64,000 nt of DNA. Origin: Nectonema munidae. Its lineage: Eukaryota > Nematomorpha > Nectonematoida > Nectonematidae. The stretch lies in NCBI GenBank assembly GCA_030549495.1, contig JAUIRK010000179.1:300964-364963 (forward strand), read 5' to 3'. Under the pieces are notes generated by a model. That model ran no database searches. It saw nothing but the letters and a program-made list of their open reading frames with translations, and had not been told where the DNA came from. The translations under genes and the position numbers were made by a program. This document shows positions 44,368-54,443 of the stretch, piece by piece; within the stretch, counting starts at the first letter, position 1, and each line of letters starts with the position of its first letter.

Positions 44368-44560
44368 AGGTAGCTAAAGGGTGCAGATTTGCTCCCCACA
44401 CGTCCTGATTAGTGAATACGTTAAAACTCTGACAATTCATAGCTGGACCCACTAAGCACGTGTGGCCGGCATCAAGGAAAGCAGGCACCACAGATACATC
44501 ATTCAAAAATACCCAGCTTGTTGATGCTTTACAGAGGGTTTCGACAGTAATTACTCAGCT
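44368..44560 (-). pseudogene. Coding-like fragment of an unrecognised gene
   Basis: The minus strand reads VETLCKASTSWVFLNDVSVV, then PAFLDAGHTCLVGPAMNCQS and FNVFTNQDVWGANLHPLAT before a stop. The composition (Trp, Cys, Gly, Pro, Val, few Asn/Lys) is strikingly protein-like for this DNA. Just upstream, another frame reads AHMNGTCEAQLSNYCRNPL after a plausible splice acceptor (TTTTTGTTTACAG). The two frames overlap, so the fragment appears to carry one frame change. I do not recognise the family; it could be a dead gene copy or part of a mobile element. Confidence 0.4.
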
Positions 44561-44639
44561 GAGCTTCACAAGTTCCATTCATATGTGCGCTGTAAACAAA
44601 AAATGTAAAAACAGGAAACTGCCATGCTGAACTTTAAAA

Positions 44640-45031
44640 AATACGCGTAGAAGATAACATCTAGTGTGCCTTTCCAAATGTAGATATTGGCTTTCGTATA
44701 ATTATTATTAGTACTCACAAATTGTTCTTTTAAAGAATTTTAATAAATTTTATGAAATGCAAACAATATAGGACTAAAACTTAAAAAATCGTTAAGGCTG
44801 AACTTGATAAAATACTTGTAGAAGATAACATTGTGTGCCTTTGGTAGTGGTGGAGATATTGACTTTCGTATATTTTTAACGATCACAAATTGTTCAGCTG
44901 AAGGCTCATTTTCTCATTTAAAAATCCTATCAGAACAACCATGCAACAAAGAGGCTGGATGCCATATCTCTAATGAGTATAAGGCAGATGTGTTACATAA
45001 GATTCGCTCAGCAAAGTTGAGGGAAAAATAG
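44640..45031 (+). pseudogene. hAT transposase C-terminal remnant with internal duplication
   Basis: The plus strand at 44831-45031 encodes FLTITNCSAEGSFSHLKILS and then ADVLHKIRSAKLREK, the C-terminal dimerisation segment of a hAT transposase (consensus SAERSFSKLK). A block of about 80 bp (GAAGATAACAT..TGTGTGCCTTT..AGATATTG.CTTTCGTAT..ACAAATTGTTC) occurs twice, at 44650 and 44820. Only the C-terminus survives. Confidence 0.65.
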
Positions 45032-45179
45032 GCAACATCATATCAAAACAAGCAAAATTAAGTAAAATTTTAATTTAATCATTTATACGCAGCAATTTTA
45101 ATTCAGTTAGTAACTAGAATATTTAATTAAAAAGGCTTTTTACAAAAACCGATTTTATGCTTTTGGTATGGGCCTCTAA

Positions 45180-45709
45180 CAGCGTTTTTCAAACTGTGGG
45201 TTGCGTGAAAAATAAAATTGGTCCTGACAAAAAAAAGGAAAAATACGAAAGTGATGAGTATAAACAACTTTAAATATTACACAGCACTCATAAATCGTAA
45301 AATGCTGTCATATATTATAGTATGAGTGCTGTTCCTAAATGGAAAGATCTGCTTATGAAGAAATCAGCACATCCATCTTATTAAATGTTTTTTTATGTAC
45401 TGTTTGTTGATATTATTTGCATTTGTGTCGGAATTTCCTTCATATTTGTTTTTCTAAAAGTAATATTTTATTCATACAAATAAATAAACCAATGCGCAGA
45501 TCGTAAAAAATATATATATATATAAAGTGTCGATGTTGAATAAATGAACCCAGTGAACAGTTTGTATTATTATACCTAAGTATTATGAGTCACGATGCAA
45601 ACTGTAGTTGTTGCTATGGGTCGCAGTAAAAAAATGTTTAAAAACAGTGCCTAGTGCAATATTGGTTCTGAATTTGCCCCTTAATTGAAAAAAAAGGTTA
45701 GAACCACTG
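45180..45709. mobile_element. Probable non-autonomous hAT element
   Basis: The left end CAGCGTTTTTCAAACTGTGG and the right end read inwards CAGTGGTTCTAACC resemble the CAGTGGTTCTCAA ends of Charlie-like hAT elements. Subterminal GGGTTGCG / GGGTCGCAG motifs occur at both sides. A clear 8-bp target duplication was not seen. Confidence 0.5.
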
Positions 45710-46070
45710 ATTTAACCAAAAGCTAAAAAGCACAGCAAAATATTTTATATACACTAAAAATTCAACATCTAATTCAAATTCCTGGTTAAGGTATTTCTTA
45801 CAATACTTTCTATTTAAAAAAGATTTGCCGAGTCAGAGATTTAATGTAAAATAACCCAAAGTTAGTATCTATTAAAAATTTAGTATACCAAGTAGAAGCC
45901 ATAGTTTAAATAAAAATCTGTATACAAATGATGAAAGAAAATAAGTTTGTTAGTACTTTCAGTTTCATATTTTCTCTGACACTGCAATTCTCTTTTAAAA
46001 TCAAAACTTCAAATTGAAATTTTTTTAATATCAAAAAGTATAAAAATTGTAAAAGAAAAAACCGAAACTT

Positions 46071-46076
46071 GGTTTA
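46071..46076 (-). terminator. Polyadenylation signal of the ATP synthase alpha gene
   Basis: AATAAA on the minus strand (TTTATT on the plus strand), about 85 nt after the stop codon at 46159-46161. Confidence 0.6.
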
Positions 46077-46158
46077 TTAGACAAGATTGAAAGAACAAAA
46101 ATAGCAGAATAAATGCGTATAGGAATTTTTAGAAACAAACCAAGTTAAAAAACAGAAA

Positions 46159-47844
46159 TCAGGTATGGCTGGCATTGAAGGTTTCAAGGAACTTTATAGT
46201 AATATCTTTCAAAGTTGATTCGGTACCTTGGTCAATAGTTCCAGCAGCTCTTATTTTTTCTAATACAGCTTTATGTTGTGTTCGCATATGCTCAAGGAAG
46301 GCAGCTTCAAAAGAACTAATTTTAGAAGGATCCATCTTGTCTAAATGACCCCTCACTCCTGTATAAATAACAGCAACCTGTTCTTCAATAGCCATAGGAA
46401 CATACTGTCCTTGTTTAAGAAGTTCGGTTAATCTTACACCTCTATTCAAAAGTTGTTGAGTAGAAGCATCTAAGTCGGAACCAAATTGGGCAAAGGCTGC
46501 TACTTCACGATACTGAGCCAATTCAAGCTTCATTGAGCCAGCAACTTGTTTCATCGACTTTGTTTGAGCAGCTGAACCTACTCGACTAACGGATAAACCC
46601 ACATTTATAGCAGGTCTTATTCCTTTGTAAAAAAGTTCAGTTTCTAAAAATATTTGGCCATCAGTAATAGAAATTACGTTAGTAGGAATATAGGCGCTGA
46701 CATCCCCTGCTTGAGTTTCAATAACAGGAAGGGCAGTCAAACTACCACCACCATTAGCATCATTCATCTTAGCAGCTCTTTCTAGAAGTCGAGAGTGCAA
46801 ATAAAATACATCTCCGGGATAAGCTTCTCTACCTGGAGGTCTTCGAAGAAGTAGAGACATTTGACGATATGCAACAGCTTGCTTGGAAAGATCATCATAA
46901 ATAATCAAAGCATGTTTACCAGAATCTCTGAAATATTCACCCATTGAACACGCAGAATAAGGTGCTAAATATTGCAAAGGAGCAGCATCAGATGCAGTAG
47001 CACTAACAATAATAGTATATTTCATAGCATCTGAATCAGTTAATCGTTTAACAAGTTGAGCTACGGTACTTCTTTTTTGACCAACAGCAACATAGATACA
47101 ATAAAGCTTCTTCTTTTCATCACCTTCAGAATTGAAAAGTTTTTGATTAATAATAGTATCTATAGCCACAGCTGTTTTTCCAGTTTGGCGATCACCAATA
47201 ATAAGTTCACGCTGACCTCGTCCAATTGGAACTAAAGAGTCAACAGCTTTTATACCTGTTTGCATAGGTTCTTTCACAGAAATTCTAGGAATTATACCAG
47301 GAGCTTTTAAACCAACGCGTTTTCTTTGTTTTGTGTCGATAGGACCTTTTCCATCAATAGGATTACCAAGAGCATCAACGATTCTTCCTAGTAAACAATC
47401 ACCAACCGGAACATCTACAATAGCTCCTGTTCTCTTTACAATATCACCTTCCTTAATATTTTTATCATTACCAAAAACAACAACACCAACATTATCACGT
47501 TCTAAATTAAGAGCCATTCCTTTAAGACCACTAGAAAACTCCACCATTTCTTCAGCTTGAATATTTTTTAAACCATAAACTCTTGCAATACCATCACCAA
47601 TTGACAAAACTCTACCTGTTTCCTCAAAATTGACATTACCCGTCTGACCAAGTATTCTTTCTTCTAAAATACTTGAAATTTCAGCACTTGAACTAGCATT
47701 TTTAACTTGTGACTTGAAAATATTTTGATTTGAGAAGGATAAGCGATATGAATTTTTAGGTAAAGTACTAAAACTATGTAAATTTATAATTTTTTTTGAA
47801 CAGGAAAGTATTGCAGAAGTTTGTTTAGCACGAGAAAAGACCAT
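46159..47844 (-). CDS. ATP5F1A: Mitochondrial ATP synthase F1 subunit alpha
   Basis: 561 residues from the ATG at 47844 (CATC-ATG-G context); the frame is open further upstream but has no earlier ATG. Alpha subunits alternate with beta in the catalytic F1 head of complex V on the matrix side of the inner membrane. An N-terminal import presequence ([20 protein letters not shown]) of about 50 residues precedes the conserved start [10 protein letters not shown]. Visible motifs: the Walker A loop GDRQTGKTA (about 217), [20 protein letters not shown] (about 325) and [17 protein letters not shown] (about 415), the family signature carrying the arginine finger. Length matches the family (about 550). 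The gene has no introns and is undamaged, so it is either an intron-poor functional gene or a preserved retrocopy; its own poly-A signal is present but no poly-A tract, favouring the former. Confidence 0.96.
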   Translation of the reverse strand: MVFSRAKQTSAILSCSKKIINLHSFSTLPKNSYRLSFSNQNIFKSQVKNASSSAEISSILEERILGQTGNVNFEETGRVLSIGDGIARVYGLKNIQAEEMVEFSSGLKGMALNLERDNVGVVVFGNDKNIKEGDIVKRTGAIVDVPVGDCLLGRIVDALGNPIDGKGPIDTKQRKRVGLKAPGIIPRISVKEPMQTGIKAVDSLVPIGRGQRELIIGDRQTGKTAVAIDTIINQKLFNSEGDEKKKLYCIYVAVGQKRSTVAQLVKRLTDSDAMKYTIIVSATASDAAPLQYLAPYSACSMGEYFRDSGKHALIIYDDLSKQAVAYRQMSLLLRRPPGREAYPGDVFYLHSRLLERAAKMNDANGGGSLTALPVIETQAGDVSAYIPTNVISITDGQIFLETELFYKGIRPAINVGLSVSRVGSAAQTKSMKQVAGSMKLELAQYREVAAFAQFGSDLDASTQQLLNRGVRLTELLKQGQYVPMAIEEQVAVIYTGVRGHLDKMDPSKISSFEAAFLEHMRTQHKAVLEKIRAAGTIDQGTESTLKDITIKFLETFNASHT

Positions 47845-47879
47845 GATGACAAGAAATAAAAAATTAGGCACAAAAAGAA

Positions 47880-48745
47880 AAGAAAAACATTAATAAAAAA
47901 ATTTAAAAATTTAATAAAGTTTTTATTAACCGACTATTGGTAGATTAAAGCCTTCAATTAGAATCTCTAATTTTAGTTCTTTAAAAATCATACAAGCTAA
48001 GAAATAAAAAAGTTTTCAAATGGAAAGAATTTATGGTTCAATTAGCTATTTTTTTATTTTTTTTTGCATCGTTTCTTTTTTTAGAGAAACTCAAGCTTTT
48101 AATTTTTATATATGTTTTTGCAATGTTAAAGTATTTATTTTTTAAATGAAAAAAAATTAAAATATTTTCAGAAAAAAAAACTTCTTTCAACTTTCATTGT
48201 TACCCTACCCTCCGGTGTGATTCCATAAAATAATAAATTTATTTGACAAATTTTAAACCCGAGAAAAATATTCTATTTTTTCACACAATTTCTCAAAAAA
48301 ATGTAAAAATTTCCAAGCTTTACTTATTCGATGAAAAGAGCATAAGTACTATTCTTTTATCTGAAGTTGAATTTAAAATTTGTTGTATATATGCGCCTGC
48401 TTCAAAATTTTGTTTATTGATGAATCTATAATTTAATATTAAGACAATAGTTTCTTATAAATTATCTCAATGTCAATAATATATTAATTAAAAATATATT
48501 TCCCTGTGCTGCAAATCGTGCTGCTATTATGATAAGAAAAATCAAGATAGGTTTATTGTGCGCTGTTTTATTCATAGAAAGAACCTAATTTCCAAAAATA
48601 TTTGGCCTGTTTGAATCAAGTGTTAAACTCAATCATAAAATGTATTAATGCTAATATTAAATGTGAATCACTCTTCAGGCAATTTTGCGTATATCAAAAT
48701 GAATACTAATGATGATTTAAAAAATAACCAAAAAATTAACTGAAT
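47880..48745. other. 5' flank of the ATP synthase gene, AT-rich
   Basis: Presumably holds the promoter. No TATA box or recognised motif can be assigned with confidence. No coding signal. Confidence 0.4.
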
Positions 48746-48999
48746 AAGAAGAAGAAGAAGAATTTATTAGCATAAAATAATCTCATAAAAAAAAATTTTA
48801 CATTTGAGAATATGCTTGTATTTCAAGGGTCAGAAGACCGTAACAGAAATACTAAAAAAAACATTAAAATATTTTTTTTAATTGTTCATAAATGTTAAAT
48901 CAATGTTAAATCAACAATTAAACATAGTTAAAAATGAAATTGATATTAAAAAAATTTAAATAAAAAAATCAAATTATATTAAATCATCACAAAATTGAT

Positions 49000-51936
49000 T
49001 CAATCTTGTTTCAATAAATATTCATTCAGGCGTCTTTTCAATGTTGAAAGTGAAATATTCATAATTTGAAAATCTTGCAAATATTCATTCCAGATTTTAG
49101 TTATACGAAACTTCAAACTTGACTGCGTGGATTTCAAGCGATATGATGGTATCTGCAAATTATACATATATCTTGGGGAAAAACGTTCGGAATCGTGATT
49201 GAATGTGAAAAAATTGCTTATGGCCACAGGCAAATATCCATTAAAAAATTTCCAAGCCACAATACAAAGTTGTTTCATATAAATTTCTTTTATATTGAGC
49301 AAGTTGTTACTTTTAAAAATTGAAAGAGTATGCGCTCGGAATGTCAGATTGGATACCAATCTTATGCATTTTTTTTGAAGAGTATGCAAACTTGAGAGGT
49401 CCACAAAGCCCCAATTGACCAAACTATAGGAAAGATGAGGCAAAACTAGTGACCTATATATATCCAGTTTAATTTTCGATGGAAGTAATCTGAATCGATA
49501 TAAAATACCAATTACAATACTAACTTTAGTGCAAATGTGTTTAATGTGTAGATTCCAATTCAATTTTTCACTCAAGATTAAACCTAAATAATTATGAGAT
49601 ACTGATAAATGCAAATTGAGATTTTTCAAGAAGGTAGGCTGAGCATTTTTCTTAGAAAAAAACATATGAACAGTTTTAGAGTTATTAATTACAAGTTCAT
49701 TCACTGTACACCAACCAAAAACTTTATTGACATTTTCTCTATAAACAAACTCAATTGTTTTATTCTGAGCCAGAGAAACATTTAGGAGAAATGAATAAGG
49801 TATAAGAATAGTCAAATCATCAGCAAAAGCTAAAAACTCTAACAAAGCGTTTGATTGAAATATGTCATTAATATAAATTAAAAAAAGGAAGGGACCCAAA
49901 ACAGAACCCTGAGGTACTCCTCTGGATACATGAATCAAATTTGAATAACTATCATTCGCAAATACTGCTTGTTTTCTGAATGACAAATATGATTTAAAAA
50001 ATTTCAAAGTTCTTTCATCAAATCCATACTTTTCCAGCTTGAATAAAAGTTTTTCATGTGATACTGAGTCGAACGCTTTTGATAAATCTAGGAACAATGC
50101 TAAAATATCATCTCCAGAATCAAGATATTCATAAATTGATGTCAAGAAAAATGAATGTGCAAACGTAGTAGAAGAATTTTTCCTAAAACCGAACTGCTTT
50201 GAATTGAAGAGATTGTTTTGATCAAAATGATGAATTAATTGCTTGAGAATAATTTTTTCAAAAAGTTTTGAAATTATGCTAATCAAAGAGATTGGACGAT
50301 AATTGTTGATGTCGTGTCTTTCACCTTTTTTTTTGTAGACAGGTATGCACTTACTAATTTTGAGACATGATAAAAAGAGTGAATTTTGCATGCACGAATT
50401 AAAAGCTAAAAATAGTGGATATGCTATTTCATTTTCAATGAGTTTTAGGTGATAAGAAGAAATTCCATAAAAATCTTCACTTTTACTATTTTTCAAATTT
50501 TTAATGGCACTTCCTCCAGAGTGATTTCTTCAAGTCTAAACTTCGAACTTTGAAAAGGAATGTAATTTTTCATTTCAGAAAATGATGATTGAGGTACACG
50601 GCTAATAAATGAATTATTTATGAAATCACATAGATATTGTTCATTTATGATTTGAGAATTATCTTTTAGAATTAAAGATGAATCTTCATTCTTTTTAATC
50701 AATTTATTAATATTCTTCCAGACTTCTTTGCTATTTTTGTTTTCAAACAATCGTGCATAGAATTTTTCTTTTAAACTTCTCGTCATCTGCTTTACTTGTT
50801 GACAAAAGTGAGCATGTTGATTTTTTAAATCATAATTTATTTTATATTCAAGGGTTCTTTTAATTTTAAAAAATACTTTATCTCTTTTCTTTATTAGAGT
50901 CAATAATTCTTCATTTGCCCATTCAGCAAATCTTTCTTTATACTTATTGAAATTTTTTGTTTTTTTGTACTTTTTTAGCTTGATTAGCACAATAACTTAA
51001 ACAATGATTAATTGTGTAAATTATATTTTCTGGATCAGACTCACCTGGAAAATACCAACAAATTGAACGTAATAGATTATGAAAAAAACTCTTATCAAAT
51101 ATGACTCTGGGAGATTTCTGATTTTTATGCAATTGATTTCGAAAGCTATGTTCAATGGTTGTAAAAATTGGAATATGGTCTGAAAAGGATGTTTGTATAT
51201 TGTATCCCTTAAATTTTTTCTCACTTGATACAAATATATTATCTATCAATGTAAATGCTTGGTATCTCGTTGGTTTGGTGATTGAAGGTACGAAATGGTG
51301 TTGCATAAGCAAATTCAAAAAAAAGGAAGAATAATTCTTATTATTATATTCGAGGAGGTTAATATTAAAATCACCAAGAATAATTGATCTGTTATTATTG
51401 TGTTTGTTTTTCATCAAAAAAGTTTGAAAATTTTCAAAAAATTCATCCATATGATCGCTACCAAAAAGAGGCAATCGGTAAATATTGTGAAAAGATAAAA
51501 TATTTGAAAAACCAGAAGTTATGCTAATGGAAAAAACTTCATAAAGATTTGACGAAAATTCACTATCCAAAATGTCAACTTTATACTGTTCTTTAACGAA
51601 AAAGCATAAGCCTCCATGTTGTGAAATTCTCTTCGGTTGAGAAAAAAACATGTAACCAGGTATATTATATGTAATATCATCTAACATCCAAGTTTCTTGC
51701 AAGGCTAAGACATCAATGTAAACATTGTTTCTTTTTAATTGTTTTAACATTAATTCAATATGATTGAATTTTGCACGAATAGATTGAACATTCATTGATA
51801 ATATGTTAAAATTGAAAAAATCAGAAGATTTATCTTCATTTAATTTTAAAATATCAGATTTATGTAAATGAACATCATAACTTTTATCATAATTATCAAA
51901 AAGCAAATCTGTTAAATCGAATGATTCGTCAACCAT
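49000..51936 (-). pseudogene. LINE C ORF2, endonuclease-reverse transcriptase, nearly intact
   Basis: From the ATG at 51936 (MVDESFDLTDLLFD). Endonuclease to about 51130: LSMNVQSIRAKFNH, ALQETW, HNIYRLPLF, LGDFNINLLE and FSDHIPIF hold the catalytic residues. Reverse transcriptase about 50380-49500: YRPISLISIISKLFEKII, FLDLSKAFDSVSH, GVPQGSVLGPFLF, FADDLTILI. The C-terminal motif SYRLKSTQSSLKFRITKIWN precedes the stop at 49000. The frame changes once in an A-rich run near 50960 and once near 50500; otherwise the sequence is open, so the copy was probably active in the recent past. Confidence 0.88.
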
Positions 51937-52576
51937 TAGAAAGTAATATATCCAATTCATTCATTTTTTTTATCAACAAATTATCGTATATTTTTTTCTT
52001 AAGAGGGCATTCTTTTGAAAATGGGTGATGATCAGCTTGCATTCCTTTATCTTTGCAAGTTGTTATTTCTGAAGAACAATTTGTGTATTCATGATCTTTA
52101 TCTCCACAAAGAGAACAATATTGTGATTTTGATTTACATAAACTTTTAAAGTGTCCTAGTTTAAGACAATTTGAACACTGCTTTACACGCGGTAAAGTAG
52201 GGATTATTGGATATGATGAAAATCCAATATATACTTTACCTGCTTTTAACACTTTAGTTAAAGCTTGTTTATCAAATTCCACATCAATTCCATAATGGTC
52301 TTTATGGGAATTGAACTTATATTTTTCTACTGAAATAATATCTTCAACTTTAATATCATTTTGTGATGATATTTTTTCATTTATTTCTTTCATTTCTATG
52401 AAATTTGGAACTCTTTTGAAGGTTAATTTCGGAACTATATTCTCAAGTTGCGTTGTATTGATGAGGGGAGGGTAAAATGAAAGAGAAAACAGATAAAAGT
52501 GGTATAAAAGAAATTGTTCGTATTCAGAAAAGACGTATCTAGGTGTATCTATTGTTGAGTTTGATAAGAGTGTCAT
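51929..52576 (-). CDS. LINE C ORF1, nucleic-acid binding protein
   Basis: 215 residues from the ATG at 52576 (MTLLSNSTIDTPRYVF). The centre (KLTFKRVPNFIEMKEINEKI ... YGIDVEFDKQALTKVLKAGK) looks like an RRM-type fold. The C-terminal third carries CCHC knuckles: CSNCLKLGHFKSLC, CSLCGDKDHEYTNC and a final C..H..C set (CKDKGMQADHHPFSKEC). It binds the element's RNA. The stop overlaps the likely ORF2 start by 8 nt (ATGGTTGA), as in copies A and B. It is shorter than ORF1 of copy A by about 140 residues, so the true start could lie in lost 5' sequence. Confidence 0.75.
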   Translation of the reverse strand: MTLLSNSTIDTPRYVFSEYEQFLLYHFYLFSLSFYPPLINTTQLENIVPKLTFKRVPNFIEMKEINEKISSQNDIKVEDIISVEKYKFNSHKDHYGIDVEFDKQALTKVLKAGKVYIGFSSYPIIPTLPRVKQCSNCLKLGHFKSLCKSKSQYCSLCGDKDHEYTNCSSEITTCKDKGMQADHHPFSKECPLKKKIYDNLLIKKMNELDILLSNG

Positions 52577-52600
52577 ATTTGTGTCTCTTATCAAAAATCT

Positions 52601-54130
52601 TAGTATCGATCGGTGAAAAAAAATGTAAATATCAAGTGGAAATAGAAATGAATCAAATTATAAAAAATCAATTGATATCTCTCGGAAAAAGAGAGATTAT
52701 ATTCTCATCAAAAGAAAAGAAATAGGGAAGAAGACTAAGAATCACAAATATATTTTATCAGCCATTTTATAATTAGATGAAAAAGAAAAATAATAGTAAG
52801 TTTGAAAACACAAAAAAAAGTCTTGAAATATACTTTTGAATATATGTAGACAGTAATCCAATATATTGTATATATGGATATTTCAATTTAAAAAAAATCA
52901 AATGAATTTTACTAGTATTTTCCTTCTCACTCAAACCTCAACTTTTTAAGTTGAAACTATTAGTAACAGAAAAGTTTGAAATTTTTTTTATATATAATTT
53001 TTATTGGAAAAAATTTAATCAGGGCCATTTTTGGCTATTGTTTTTTTCCTGTATCGATGATATTTATTAAAAAAATGTTATACATTTTATGAATATATAT
53101 TATACTAGCCGGTCACGTGGTCGTTTCTCGCTTCTCTCGAAACATAGGTAGTGTGTTTGTTTCTCGAAACATAGGATCATTGGTAGAGTATTTGTTTCTA
53201 GAAACAAAGGATCATTGGTAGTGTGTATTTTTTATATGGTCTGATGAGTTGCTAATGGTGATATAACGGTGGTGAGTTTTTAGCATAGTTGTATCTTTTC
53301 TGAGTATTTTTGCTCATTTCACACAATATAAAAATACACACAAAACCTATTTCAACCAATCAGAATGCTTCAAATACACACACATACAAACTCATCACAA
53401 AATGATAATTTGTGATATTATCGAAACAGTGTTTCTCGCTGCGCTCGAAACAGGATCTTTGGTAGTGTGTATTTTTTATATGGTCTGATTAGTTGTTAAT
53501 GGTGATATATGGTATGGTGGAAAACATATAAATGATTTTAACCAATCAGAATGCTTCAAACACACATACAAACTTATTAGAGCATATAAAAATACACACA
53601 AAACATATGAATAATTTCAACCAATAAAAATGCTTCCAGCGACAGACGAGAAAAAAATATAAATAATTTTTGCAGTTTTTTTTCTCTTTGTGAAAACTTT
53701 TTCTTTGCTTTAAATTTTTTTCTCTATATTTAGGTGTATTTGGGTGAAAAGACCCGTGCAAAGTATAGTAGTTCATAAAAAAGAAAATTACTTTGAAATA
53801 TTTTGGAAAATCAAAGCGTAAAATGAAGCGTTCTAACCTTTGATGGTAAAACCTTTTAAATTACACAACTTCAACGTTGAATACACAACTTCAACGATCA
53901 AAAAATTATTGTATCTGAAAAAATATATTTTTATTTTTGTTATGTTTATTGAAACATGTCAAAAAATCCTTGACAAAAATTTTGAGTAATTTTACATGTT
54001 TAAAAATGTTAAATGACTGATGCTGATTTACTAGTTATTGTCCCTTCTGAAAATATTAGTGTCTAATTTAAAAGAAACACTTTTGATCTAAAAACTTTTT
54101 AGAGTTGCAAAATGATGAATTTATTAAAAC
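52601..54130. other. AT-rich spacer between LINE copies C and B
   Basis: No gene recognised apart from the repeat at 53120-53640. Confidence 0.45.
53120..53640. repeat. Imperfect duplication with nested short repeats
   Basis: GTGTGTATTTTTTATATGGT followed by CTGATNAGTTG occurs at about 53220 and 53465. CAATCAGAATGCTTCAAA with ACACACATACAAACT follows each. TTTCTCGAAACA(TA)GGATC recurs four times at 53140-53210 and 53430-53460. Unit about 240 bp, two copies. Confidence 0.65.
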
Positions 54131-54443
54131 TTTATTTAATAAAAGAAGAATTTATTATTATAATAAAAACACAAGTAGAAAACACAAGTAAAATCACAAG
54201 AAGCAGCACTATATAAGTACAAAAAAAAATATATATATAAATAAATTCAATGGTAATGACTATAAACTTATAGTTAACCTAGATAAATAAGACTCAAAAG
54301 TGAAACTTCAATATTTAGTAATTTTATGAGTTTATTAAAACTAAAAAATCAAAAGCCTAAAATGGCCGTTACTAGATTTTTCAGAATAGAAATATATTTT
54401 TATTTTTTTTTTTGACACAAAGATTATAAAGTAAAAAATAAGG

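Larger units (their letters stand above)
48746..52600 (-). mobile_element. LINE copy C, second family (Jockey/CR1-group)
   Basis: Minus strand: ORF1, ORF2 with endonuclease and reverse transcriptase, about 240 bp of 3' untranslated region, and a tail AATAAATTCTTCTTCTTCTT (48746-48765). The proteins are clearly related to copies A and B but belong to a different family. ORF2 has only two frame changes, so this copy is relatively recent. The 5' end beyond ORF1 is not defined; the N-terminal PHD-like finger seen in copy A is absent. Confidence 0.85.

Noticed and set aside
47333-47560. Plus-strand open frame inside the ATP synthase gene
   Set aside because: Shadow of the conserved alpha-subunit coding sequence.
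47845-47871. Extension of ATP synthase alpha by nine residues upstream
   Set aside because: The extension would start at GTG; the first ATG (47844) gives a normal import presequence.
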